Below, piece by piece: positions 1 to 6,807 of a stretch of 20,608 bases of DNA (the stretch's first letter is position 1; every line of letters starts with the position of its first letter). The stretch is from an uncultured Prevotella sp. (GTDB lineage Bacteria > Bacteroidota > Bacteroidia > Bacteroidales > Bacteroidaceae), in assembly GCA_937906495.1 (NCBI GenBank), contig CALCVT010000028.1, forward strand, positions 1-20,608, read 5' to 3'. The notes beneath the pieces were generated by a model. That model did not search any database. It had not been told where the DNA came from and saw nothing but the letters and a program-made list of their open reading frames with translations. The position numbers were made by a program, and so were the translations under genes.

Positions 1-134
1 GACGGATATTCTATGCACTGCTTGCTCATTTTGGACAGCAGACGATATGGCAACACTAAACCGCATTAGAGCACCTTAATTGGGGCAGTGTTTTACTGCT
101 AAACTTTCAAGTTCAGTAGTGTATGGATGTTATA
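1..134. other. Left edge, no gene assigned
   Basis: The plus strand is open from base 1 to a TAG at 67-69 (22 codons, ending ...YGNTKPH), so this could be the last part of a plus-strand gene entering from the left. Nothing in the peptide is recognisable. A weak 5-bp hairpin (85-89 with 95-99) lies just after it. I could not separate a real gene end from chance, so I do not call a CDS. Confidence 0.2.
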
Positions 135-200
135 TTTTTAAAGCAAAACACCTTCACTTCGTGCAAATTCAGCCGAAGCGAAGGTGTTTTGCTTTAAAAA
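135..200 (-). terminator. 27-bp hairpin after the DUF4827-like gene
   Basis: Bases 135-161 pair with 174-200 around a 12-base loop. The only imperfect position is a G.U pair when read as minus-strand RNA but an A.C mismatch when read as plus-strand RNA, so the structure fits the minus-strand transcript. It starts 20 bases after the stop codon at 221. The 3' arm ends in UUU followed by AAAAAUAUAAC, so the U-tract is short, but the stem is exceptionally long. Confidence 0.8.
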
Positions 201-220
201 GTTGGTTTATAAGATAATGC

Positions 221-910
221 TTATTTGCCGCGTTGATAGGTAATTTCGTAGAAACATGGGTAAACCAGTGACGAGGCATTAGCCTGTCCTTGTGCGCTGG
301 GCACTATAAGGCGAACATGAGCTAAAGAAGCAGTAGCAGAGTCGAGGCGGCCAAGGTTGATGTATGTGAGTGGAATAAGCCATCCGGCCGGAACAGCTGC
401 CGAATCGTAAGTATCCATCATTACTCCTTGGGTAAAGGATGCTGTAAAATTGCCCAAAGAGTTGGAGCACATCATAATGTCGGGCTTCATCTCGTGTGCA
501 GCCACCTTATTGCTTGTTTGTATGCTGTCAGTAGCAATGTTAAACTCCGTGTAGCGGGTAATGATGGTAGAGGTTTCGCCATCTGCCAATTTTTTGCCGC
601 TTCCTTTGTCTACGATTTGCATATATACTCCCGAATTGCTGAAGTATACGTATTCGTTATCCTTGACGTTTGTTGTGCTGTCGTTAGAATAAAATTCGTT
701 TTCACTGATGACCTTAATGTTACCAGGAATGTTGAGAATGTAGTCTTCAGTATCTTCGTTCTTTACTTGTGCGCCAGATTTTAGGAAAGCATTGATTTGT
801 TTGTTTTCGCGTTTACGCTTGTCAGCATAAGTTTCATCGTCGTCGCAAGAGTGGAATATGGCACTGATGGCAATGAGCAGCAGTGGGAGTAATAGGAGTT
901 TACTTTTCAT
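221..910 (-). CDS. DUF4827-like lipoprotein, likely surface exposed
   Basis: 229-residue lipoprotein. The start at 910 gives a normal signal peptide (MKSKLLLL..., hydrophobic 5-19) and a lipobox with Cys22; an in-frame ATG 15 codons upstream would bury the signal peptide and lies within the likely promoter. Cys22 is followed directly by DDDE, the kind of acidic stretch that acts as a surface-export signal for lipoproteins in several Bacteroidetes, so cell-surface exposure is inferred. The sequence resembles the DUF4827 family. The C-terminal third (GW..PL, then LIVP and a final strand ending EITYQ) recalls the FKBP prolyl-isomerase fold, but I cannot show catalytic residues, so an enzyme activity is not claimed. 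It is a single-gene unit between the rprXY terminator (1039-1097) and its own terminator (135-200). Its placement after the envelope-sensing RprX/RprY pair is suggestive only. Confidence 0.8.
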   Translation of the reverse strand: MKSKLLLLPLLLIAISAIFHSCDDDETYADKRKRENKQINAFLKSGAQVKNEDTEDYILNIPGNIKVISENEFYSNDSTTNVKDNEYVYFSNSGVYMQIVDKGSGKKLADGETSTIITRYTEFNIATDSIQTSNKVAAHEMKPDIMMCSNSLGNFTASFTQGVMMDTYDSAAVPAGWLIPLTYINLGRLDSATASLAHVRLIVPSAQGQANASSLVYPCFYEITYQRGK

Positions 911-944
911 TCTTGATTTTGGGAATAGATAGTTTATGCGGTTG

Positions 945-960
945 CAAATGTACAAAATTA
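945..960 (-). promoter_or_regulatory. Candidate -7 boxes for the lipoprotein gene
   Basis: On the minus strand two adjoining matches to TAnnTTTG are present: TAATTTTG (960-953) and TACATTTG (952-945). They lie 35-43 bases upstream of the chosen ATG at 910 and downstream of the rprXY terminator. No TTG is present at the ideal 19-base spacing, so which box is used is unclear. Confidence 0.5.
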
Positions 961-1038
961 TTTGCAGTATGTCGGGGCATTCTTCCTAAAACTTTGAGTT
1001 GTCTAACCATCAGTAAGAACACTAGAATAGACAATAAA

Positions 1039-1097
1039 ACTGCAGAAATCCTGCTGTGTAACCTTTTTAAAGGTTTTGACAACTGGATTTCTGCAGT
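1039..1097 (-). terminator. Nested hairpin ending the rprX-rprY transcript
   Basis: A perfect 13-bp outer stem (1039-1051 with 1085-1097) encloses a second perfect 7-bp hairpin (1060-1066 with 1069-1075). On the minus strand the outer stem is followed by UUUAUUGUCUAUU, and it begins 53 bases after the rprY stop codon, so it is read as an intrinsic terminator. The nested design is unusual for a simple terminator. Confidence 0.75.
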
Positions 1098-1150
1098 CTG
1101 TATGTTTAATCAAGACAACTCAACGAAGTATTGTTGGTGTCAGAAATTGT

Positions 1151-1861
1151 TTAGACTTCGGCATCAGGAGTGATAAGTTTATAGCCCTTGCCGTGGATGT
1201 TGATGATTTCAACGTTTTCGTCGTCCTTGATATGCTTGCGCAACTTGGTAATATACACGTCCATGGAGCGAGCGTTGAAGTAGTTGTCGTCAATCCAAAT
1301 TGTTTTCAGTGCATAATCTCGCTGCAGTATTTCGTTGGCGTGGGCACAAAGCAGACTGAGGAGTTCGCTCTCTTTGGTGGTCAACTTGGTGTGCTTGTCG
1401 CCACGCGAAAGAATTTGCTTTTGCGTATCGAAAGTGAATGAGCCAATCTTATAGTGGGTGCGGTTACGATTCTTTTTACCGCGTACGCGACGCAGGATGG
1501 CTTCGATACGGAAGGTAAGTTCTTCCATTGAGAAGGGCTTGGTCAAGTAGTCGTCAGCACCCAGGCGGAATCCTTCGAGAATATCGTCTTTGAGAGTCTT
1601 GGCAGTCAAGAAGATGATGGGGGTATCTTCGTTAATTTGGCGAATGTCGCGAGCCAGGCTGAAGCCGTCCTTCTTGGGCATCATAACGTCGAGCACACAA
1701 AGGTCGAACTTGTTTTGGGTGAATGATTTGTAACCGGCTTCGCCATCGGGGCAAAGTTCAGTATCATAGCCTTTAGCTTGCAGGTATTCGCGAAGCAACA
1801 TGCCCAGGTTCTCATCATCCTCACAGAGGAGTATTCTCATTTTTTCTTCAGGAGTAATCAT
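1151..1861 (-). CDS. rprY: Response regulator RprY (OmpR family)
   Basis: 236-residue two-component response regulator, close to Bacteroides RprY as I remember it. The receiver domain (about 9-122) has the acidic pair Asp15/Asp16, the phosphorylated Asp58 in LDVMMPKKDG, Thr86 and Lys108. The C-terminal winged-helix DNA-binding domain (about 138-232) carries the OmpR-type segment with SMDVYITKLRKHI and the wing IINIHGKGYKL. It is the second gene of the rprX-rprY unit, 70 bases after the kinase. The start MITPEEK is used because it aligns with the length of known RprY; a start at Met8 is possible. In Bacteroides the pair was found through its effect on tetracycline-resistance gene expression, and in Porphyromonas RprY is linked to oxidative and envelope stress. 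Direct repeats at 1903-1922 could be its own binding site (inference). Confidence 0.96.
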   Translation of the reverse strand: MITPEEKMRILLCEDDENLGMLLREYLQAKGYDTELCPDGEAGYKSFTQNKFDLCVLDVMMPKKDGFSLARDIRQINEDTPIIFLTAKTLKDDILEGFRLGADDYLTKPFSMEELTFRIEAILRRVRGKKNRNRTHYKIGSFTFDTQKQILSRGDKHTKLTTKESELLSLLCAHANEILQRDYALKTIWIDDNYFNARSMDVYITKLRKHIKDDENVEIINIHGKGYKLITPDAEV

Positions 1862-1902
1862 AGTTATATGTATTTGTTGTTAGTTTAAATTATAGAGGTT
1901 AT

Positions 1903-1922
1903 CGTTAGTGTTCGTTAGTGTT
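1903..1922 (-). repeat. Two tandem 10-bp repeats between rprX and rprY
   Basis: The unit AACACTAACG (minus strand) occurs twice with no gap, at 1922-1913 and 1912-1903. It lies 9 bases beyond the rprX stop and 41 bases upstream of the rprY start. OmpR/PhoB-type regulators bind direct repeats about one helical turn apart, so an autoregulatory RprY site is conceivable; a chance repeat is also possible. Confidence 0.45.
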
Positions 1923-1931
1923 GCCTTCTTT

Positions 1932-3434
1932 TTAAGATTGCGACATGAGCGGCAACGTGATAATGAATTTGGTGCCTTTACCATAATCGCTTTCGGCATG
2001 AATGGTTCCTCCAAGAGCTTTTACTACGTTGTGAACATATGCAAGCCCCAGGCCAAAGCCTTTAACATCATGTCGGTTTCCTGTATGCACACGGTAGAAT
2101 TTGTCGAATATCTTTCTCAAGTCGTCACGTTTAATGCCGATTCCGTTATCTTTAATCGTAACAATGAGGCGGCCTGATTCGTTGCGCGTTGAAACAATCA
2201 TTTGTAAATCGCGGTCGGGCGACTTATATTTTACTGCATTGTCCATTAAATTGAAGAGTACGTTCGTAAAGTGCATCTCGTCGACATAAACTAACGCATC
2301 GTCAGCATCGAGGTTTGAAACAATCGAGCCACCGGACGCTTCAACTTTGAGCCGGAAAGTATTGACTGTATCTTGCATGAGCAGATTAGCGTCAACTTCT
2401 TTGCGTTTGAAGGTAGCAGCCTTGCGGTCGAACATGGACATTTGCAATACCTTTTCGACTTGGAACCTAAGTCGCTTGGTTTCGTCAACAATTACACCGG
2501 AAATGTGCTTGAACATAGCCTCGCTTTTAGTGACAGAGGGGTCGCGGAGCATTTGAGCAGCCAGCGAAATTGTCGATATAGGTGTCTTGAATTCATGAGT
2601 CATGTTGTTGATGAAGTCGTTCTTAATCTCCGTAAGTCGCTTTTGGCGGAAGATGGTGTAGATGGTGAAGATAAAGATGATGAGCAGCATCAAGGTAAAG
2701 AAAATGGCTGGAATCATGAAACGTACACTTGTAAAAATGTACTTTTGCATCTCGGGAAAGTGGATGTAAAGGAATCCGCTTTGAGCCGAGGGATCATTAG
2801 GATAAAGTTCCTGACGATAGGGCTTTTGATTGTCATCGTTCTCGTAGTCGGAGCATCTATAAATTTCGCGTCCGTCTGAGGTTGTAACGTAAAAGTGGTA
2901 GTCAATGGTAATGCCGTTATTGCGAAGTTCTGCTCGCAGGTCGCTGTCGAGTTTTCTAAAGTCTATACGCTCGGAGAGAGGCTTGTCGCTGGCCTTATAG
3001 AGTATAGAAAACACAACTTCATTGAGTAGTTCACGTTGACTGACATAACGTTTACGCACTGAGTCGCGTACAGATTCGTCTACCGAATTGGCATCGAGAT
3101 TATCCAAAAATAAGCCTTTCGAAACGTTTGCCGGTATGTTTGCAGAGTGAGCCGATTGCTTATTTGAGGCTATGGGAATTGCTTGTTTGCTAACAGTTTT
3201 TTGATTGAGGTGAGTTTCAGATATCTTGTTTTTGAATTGCTCCTCCAGTCCTTGTTTGGTTTCATTAAGCTCGAGGTTTCGGGCTGTTTGCGAGAGGCTT
3301 CGTGTTACCGATTCGTCAAACTGCTCTTTGCGCATGTTGATGACTTCTTTCAGATAGCGAGTCTGAAGGAAGAGCAGTGTGATGAAAGATATGCCAATCA
3401 CAATGGCTATGGTCCAAATCGTTGACTTTTTCAT
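1932..3434 (-). CDS. rprX: Sensor histidine kinase RprX
   Basis: 500-residue membrane histidine kinase. A first membrane helix (about 6-24) and a second (about 239-262) enclose a periplasmic sensor region of about 215 residues with no family I can name. Then come the dimerisation/phospho-acceptor helix with His280 in NNMTHEFKTPIS, and the ATPase domain with the N box (Asn399 in LMDNAVKY), G1 box DNGIGI (429-434), FDKFYR and G2 box GFGLGL (459-464). All catalytic motifs are intact. The kinase precedes its regulator RprY in the same direction, so the two form one unit. The ATG at 3434 is only five bases beyond a good -7 box, which would give a transcript with almost no leader. The signal sensed cannot be read from the sequence. 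Confidence 0.96.
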   Translation of the reverse strand: MKKSTIWTIAIVIGISFITLLFLQTRYLKEVINMRKEQFDESVTRSLSQTARNLELNETKQGLEEQFKNKISETHLNQKTVSKQAIPIASNKQSAHSANIPANVSKGLFLDNLDANSVDESVRDSVRKRYVSQRELLNEVVFSILYKASDKPLSERIDFRKLDSDLRAELRNNGITIDYHFYVTTSDGREIYRCSDYENDDNQKPYRQELYPNDPSAQSGFLYIHFPEMQKYIFTSVRFMIPAIFFTLMLLIIFIFTIYTIFRQKRLTEIKNDFINNMTHEFKTPISTISLAAQMLRDPSVTKSEAMFKHISGVIVDETKRLRFQVEKVLQMSMFDRKAATFKRKEVDANLLMQDTVNTFRLKVEASGGSIVSNLDADDALVYVDEMHFTNVLFNLMDNAVKYKSPDRDLQMIVSTRNESGRLIVTIKDNGIGIKRDDLRKIFDKFYRVHTGNRHDVKGFGLGLAYVHNVVKALGGTIHAESDYGKGTKFIITLPLMSQS

Positions 3435-3439
3435 ATGGG

Positions 3440-3447
3440 CAAAGATA
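3440..3447 (-). promoter_or_regulatory. -7 box TATCTTTG of rprX
   Basis: TATCTTTG matches the Bacteroidetes TAnnTTTG box exactly. Only five bases separate it from the rprX ATG, so a start of transcription a few bases downstream would fall at or next to the start codon. No TTG is seen at the ideal spacing upstream. Confidence 0.5.
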
Positions 3448-3553
3448 AGGGCTTCGTTAATGCCTTACTAATAAATGTATGTCTTTTAATGAGCTTCTTG
3501 ATAATATTAACACCTCTGGCTGTTTATACTTGACAAATTATGAAGTAGTGGGG

Positions 3554-4321
3554 TTATTCTTCTTCCATTTCTTTTCGAATCATTTCATTTGCAAACACTT
3601 TACGTCGGTTGTGGTGTGAGGTTCCCAGGCTGATAACGCTGACTTTTACGCCTTCGGCTTGAAAAATGGCATGAGCACATGAGCGGATGGTACTTCCGGT
3701 TGTAATCATATCATCGACGATGAGTATGTGTTTGTTTTTCAAAGCATTCATATCCGCTAACTGAAAGATTTCTTCCACATTGTTCCAACGGTCGGTATCG
3801 GCGAGTTGGGTTTGCGATACGTTGTTAGAACAGCGTATTACAGAGTGAGTGTCGATGGGGATACCGGTAATTTGGCGGATACCTTCGGCCAGCCGTTCGC
3901 TTTGGTTGTAGCCGCGTTTGCGAAATCGTTGTCGGGCGAGTGGTATAGGTACCATACAGTCTATACCATCGAAAAAACCAGTTTCAAGAAGTTCGGTTGC
4001 CATGATGCGTCCGTAGGCTACGGCAATATGAGGGTGATTGTAGTATTTAAAATGAAAAAAGATGTTGCAGTAGGGTGACTTTTGGTAATAGTACATGAAG
4101 CTATTGGCACGTTGAGTATATATTACATCGTCCCAAAGCAGTCGTTCGATGATGTTATTTTTAGTGCCGTTAATGTGTGTGCGAGGTAAATTGAGCAGGC
4201 AGTTGGTGCAAGTATGTTCTTCGCCGCTGTAGAGTCTTTTGCCACATACGCAGCAAAAGCGCGGAAAGTAGGTATTTACTATGGAGCGGAGTAGTCGGTG
4301 TAATATGTTGTTGGTTTTCAT
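3554..4321 (-). CDS. ComF family phosphoribosyltransferase-like protein
   Basis: 255-residue ComF/GntX-type protein, likely cytosolic. The N-terminus holds the double zinc-ribbon cysteines (Cys23/24/26 and Cys38/Cys41). The middle has the family segment VPIPLARQRFRKRGYNQ (124-140), and the C-terminal type I phosphoribosyltransferase fold has the PRPP loop ILIVDDMITTGST (199-211). ComF proteins are needed for DNA uptake in naturally competent bacteria and affect DNA handling elsewhere; the reaction is not firmly established, and competence should not be assumed here. The length is normal for the family. It lies 56 bases after the hairpin at 4378-4450 and 119 bases before rprX. I see neither a convincing promoter of its own nor a terminator behind it, so it may depend on read-through. 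Confidence 0.92.
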   Translation of the reverse strand: MKTNNILHRLLRSIVNTYFPRFCCVCGKRLYSGEEHTCTNCLLNLPRTHINGTKNNIIERLLWDDVIYTQRANSFMYYYQKSPYCNIFFHFKYYNHPHIAVAYGRIMATELLETGFFDGIDCMVPIPLARQRFRKRGYNQSERLAEGIRQITGIPIDTHSVIRCSNNVSQTQLADTDRWNNVEEIFQLADMNALKNKHILIVDDMITTGSTIRSCAHAIFQAEGVKVSVISLGTSHHNRRKVFANEMIRKEMEEE

Positions 4322-4377
4322 GGTCAGGTTTTGGCAATGCGTTTAGGTTGTGGGAGTGCAGTGTGTATTTTCAAAGA

Positions 4378-4450
4378 AAGCAGAGCTGCCTGAAAATGGA
4401 CGCTCAACACTATGAGGGGCTAATACGTCTATTTTCGGACTGCTCTGCTT
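4378..4450 (-). terminator. Imperfect hairpin after the small secreted protein gene
   Basis: A 9-bp perfect stem (4378-4386 with 4442-4450) is extended inwards, after a short bulge, by about 11 further pairs with one imperfect position. It starts 4 bases after the stop codon at 4455-4457. The minus-strand RNA continues with UUUCUUUG, a U-rich tail, so termination of the 5481-4455 unit is the likely role. The loop is long (about 20 bases). Confidence 0.7.
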
Positions 4451-4454
4451 ACAA

Positions 4455-4886
4455 TTACTTGCGTCGGAACTCCATGTTCGCTGTTACCTTTTCGAGTTTT
4501 CGGCCTACCGCTCGTTTTATGACATTACCATTAATGGCGCGGTAGGTGTAGGTAGTGTCAGTTGTTTGTATAAACTCAATGTCTTGTGAGTCGGAGCCTA
4601 TATCATTGCTAAAGCGAAGCATCGCTTTTTTCCCCTTTACTTCATGATTGATAAGCATCCAGGTGCCATAGATTCCACCACTCATATACCCGTTCATCTT
4701 TCCTAAAAAACTGAATCCCGGTGCTTCAAGATTAGATTCATACAGGTTTAAGTGGATATGTACACCGGTATCTTTGCAATAGAAATGCCCTTCAAAGGGC
4801 CGAAGCTGTGTAGCAGGCTGCGCACAAAGGTGGGTAAAACTTCCTACCAGTAACAGGAATATGTAGGTGGTTATAAGGCGTTTCAT
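4455..4886 (-). CDS. Small predicted secreted protein, unknown function
   Basis: 143 residues starting MKRLITTYIFLLLVG, with a signal peptide cleaved after about residue 22 (LCA-QP). The mature part of about 120 residues is rich in Gly, Thr and aromatic residues in alternating patterns typical of a small beta-sandwich or barrel domain; I recognise no family. An in-frame ATG at 4970 overlaps the end of the upstream FHA gene by 11 bases, but its extra 28 residues are hydrophilic and would place the signal peptide internally, so 4886 is preferred. With 73 bases between this start and the stop of the zinc-ribbon/FHA gene, and no terminator between them, the two are probably one transcript that ends at 4450-4378. 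The lack of a lipobox cysteine in the right place indicates a soluble periplasmic or secreted product. Confidence 0.75.
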   Translation of the reverse strand: MKRLITTYIFLLLVGSFTHLCAQPATQLRPFEGHFYCKDTGVHIHLNLYESNLEAPGFSFLGKMNGYMSGGIYGTWMLINHEVKGKKAMLRFSNDIGSDSQDIEFIQTTDTTYTYRAINGNVIKRAVGRKLEKVTANMEFRRK

Positions 4887-4959
4887 GCTATGGGGTAAAT
4901 TGAAGTGTGTTTGGGTAATGTTTCGTTGAGGCCTTGTATATAGGCTGTCAATATCCTCT

Positions 4960-5481
4960 TCAGGCTTCATCTAAATCACTGGTGCGCAAAATCGCTGTGG
5001 TAGCGCCAAGGGTAATAATGTCTCCGTCTGTAATAATTACACGGTCGCGATCGCCTAAAATCTCGTTTTGTAAAAAGGTTCCGGTATTGGATGGGGCATC
5101 GCGAAGTACAAATTTAGCGGTGCCATCACGTTTCAAGGTGGCAGTAATAATGCAGTGTGTTGTATCCATGCTTGGATCTACAGTTTTGATAGCTGCATTA
5201 GCTTTGCTTCCTTTTACAAGGCGTCCAACAATATTTTCTCCTTCGTAAAGCGGTATTTCTTGTTTAAAGTGGAAAGCATTTTCGAGTACAACCAATTTGC
5301 CAAGTATCGGAGCCTCTTCTTCGTCTTCTGTTTCTTCGGCCTCGACTTTTGGTTGCGGAATACGTATTTTGAATTGTTTGTGACATTCCGGACATTCAAA
5401 TACTAGAATTCGTCCCGGTTCATATTGAGTTTCGTCAAAGAGAATGGCCTCGTCACATTTGGGGCAGCGGATGCGTTTCAT
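4960..5481 (-). CDS. Zinc-ribbon plus FHA domain protein
   Basis: 173-residue soluble protein with two parts. Residues 1-40 form a zinc ribbon with Cys6-x2-Cys9 and Cys30-x2-Cys33, like the MJ0042-type ribbons at the N-terminus of many bacterial envelope and signalling proteins. After an acidic linker (46-56, mostly Glu/Asp) comes a forkhead-associated domain (about 62-167) with its hallmark residues: Gly86-Arg87, the Ser104...His109 stretch and Asn132-Thr-Gly-Thr135. FHA domains bind phosphothreonine peptides, so the protein probably reads Ser/Thr phosphorylation, but no Ser/Thr kinase or phosphatase is encoded in this window. A terminator (5519-5556) separates it from the HU/SPOR gene upstream. 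A possible promoter box TATATTTA (5514-5507, one mismatch to TAnnTTTG) overlaps the end of that terminator. Confidence 0.88.
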   Translation of the reverse strand: MKRIRCPKCDEAILFDETQYEPGRILVFECPECHKQFKIRIPQPKVEAEETEDEEEAPILGKLVVLENAFHFKQEIPLYEGENIVGRLVKGSKANAAIKTVDPSMDTTHCIITATLKRDGTAKFVLRDAPSNTGTFLQNEILGDRDRVIITDGDIITLGATTAILRTSDLDEA

Positions 5482-5518
5482 TGTAGTATAGCAGAGGTGT
5501 TATCAGTAAATATAAAAA

Positions 5519-5556
5519 AGGAATTAGGAACCTGCCTGAGTGCTTTCCTAATTCCT
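5519..5556 (-). terminator. Strong intrinsic terminator of the HU/SPOR gene
   Basis: Perfect 12-bp stem, AGGAATTAGGAA (5519-5530) with TTCCTAATTCCT (5545-5556), and a 14-base loop. It begins one base after the stop codon at 5558-5560 and is followed on the minus strand by a U-rich run UUUUUUAUAUUUA. All elements of a rho-independent terminator are present. Confidence 0.9.
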
Positions 5557-5557
5557 C

Positions 5558-6601
5558 CTATTTTATTTGAATAATCCAAGCATCGGCAAATGCTTTATTC
5601 TTGCGCATGCGGTGTAGGGCTTTTTGTGCTGTGGTGCGGCTTTCGTAGTTTCCGTAAATAACACGAACAAACTGTCCTTCCTTATATACCTTGGCTTCAG
5701 GATATCCTTGTTTTTTTAGTTTTTCTGTCAAGTGAGTTGCATTCTTGTTGGGAATAGCGCTTGCCAATACAAGCGAATAGCTGGTATGATGGCTTTGATT
5801 GACAGTAGCCAAATCTTCGTGGTCTTTATTGACTTTAGAAGATGTTTGGACCTTATTCAACTTGTCAGTTTTAAGTTGTGAAGCTTGTGGAGTTAAATGT
5901 GTTGGCGAAGCTGCATGAGGCTGTTGGTTGGCGGTAACTTCTTCGGGTTGTTCAAAGAGCATGTTGTAAACCATAGAGGCTGTTTGCAGATCGGCATGCT
6001 TGGTGTTTTGTACGGGGGTGGCCCACAAAAAATAGAAGAAAACAGCAACAACGGCCGATGCGGCATAATACACAATTTCGCGATTAATGCTTATCGTATA
6101 CTCGCGTTCAGTGCGTTTAACGTTAATCTTCTTTTGGGACGGTGCTGTAGCTGTTTCTTGGGGCTTGTTTGCGTCAACACTATGATTGTGGCAGATGAGC
6201 AGTGAGTCGAGTCCATAGAGTTCGGGCGACAATACACCGGCTTGGCAAGGGCTGAAGTTGTAGCTGCCGTCAATATTCATTGATAAGGTGCCAACACCCT
6301 TAATTTCATATTCTCCTTCGTTTTCAAGCGTATCTTTGAGTTGCCTTACGCCATCTTCAATAATACGGATGCTTTCGGGATAATTGGTATCGTAGGCTTG
6401 CATGTACGATTGCACGAGCAACCCATCGTTAACGCTGAGTTGCTGATTGAAGCCAACACTTCGGTAGGGCGGTAAGAAAAGGTTCTCCTCTTCTACTCGC
6501 CGGGCAGGAACATACTGTGCAATAAATCCGCCCAAGCCAGGCACTATTACGCAGTCGTGTTTAAGTAGTAGGCATTCAATATGTCGTGACAATTCATTCA
6601 T
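5558..6601 (-). CDS. HU-fold (CCDC81-like) / SPOR single-pass membrane protein
   Basis: 347 residues. Residues 1-118 form two successive HU-like domains of the bacterial CCDC81 type: the first with CVIVPGLGGFIAQY, the second ending with the HU-like turn IKGVGTLSM (100-108). A basic stretch with KKINVKR precedes one membrane helix (about 176-194). After a polar Gln/Thr/Lys-rich spacer of about 75 residues comes a C-terminal SPOR domain (about 272-347, starting YSLVLASAI). HU folds bind DNA, and SPOR domains bind peptidoglycan stripped of its peptides at the division septum; topology places the former in the cytoplasm and the latter in the periplasm. The start MNELSRHIE is at 6601, next to a -7 box (6606-6613) that would leave almost no leader. 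The gene is transcribed alone and ends at a strong terminator. The role as a chromosome-septum link is inference. Confidence 0.88.
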   Translation of the reverse strand: MNELSRHIECLLLKHDCVIVPGLGGFIAQYVPARRVEEENLFLPPYRSVGFNQQLSVNDGLLVQSYMQAYDTNYPESIRIIEDGVRQLKDTLENEGEYEIKGVGTLSMNIDGSYNFSPCQAGVLSPELYGLDSLLICHNHSVDANKPQETATAPSQKKINVKRTEREYTISINREIVYYAASAVVAVFFYFLWATPVQNTKHADLQTASMVYNMLFEQPEEVTANQQPHAASPTHLTPQASQLKTDKLNKVQTSSKVNKDHEDLATVNQSHHTSYSLVLASAIPNKNATHLTEKLKKQGYPEAKVYKEGQFVRVIYGNYESRTTAQKALHRMRKNKAFADAWIIQIK

Positions 6602-6605
6602 ACTG

Positions 6606-6613
6606 CAAAGTTA
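6606..6613 (-). promoter_or_regulatory. -7 box TAACTTTG of the HU/SPOR gene
   Basis: Exact match to TAnnTTTG on the minus strand, only four bases upstream of the ATG at 6601. A TTG (6640-6638) lies 24 bases upstream, somewhat farther than the usual 19-21. The arrangement implies a very short or absent leader. Confidence 0.55.
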
Positions 6614-6807
6614 CCCATTTCTTTCATATTTCCGAAACAAGTGTCGATTTTTTTCAATGCTTTAAGCTGTTTGGGAGGCATTTGTGCAGCAAAGTGTTTG
6701 TGCAAATATCATATTCGACATGCAGTAACTGGTGTTCGTGATAGAAATAAGGAAGTTTTGCTTTGTAGAATATGTATGAAATATGAGCAGACAAGAGGTT
6801 GCTGCAG

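Noticed and set aside
900..1082. 60-codon minus-strand frame with a hydrophobic stretch
   Set aside because: It overlaps the rprXY terminator, the promoter and the start of the lipoprotein gene in another frame; no family is recognised.
2373..2879. 168-codon plus-strand frame inside rprX
   Set aside because: Antisense to a kinase with all conserved boxes; no promoter or plausible protein features.
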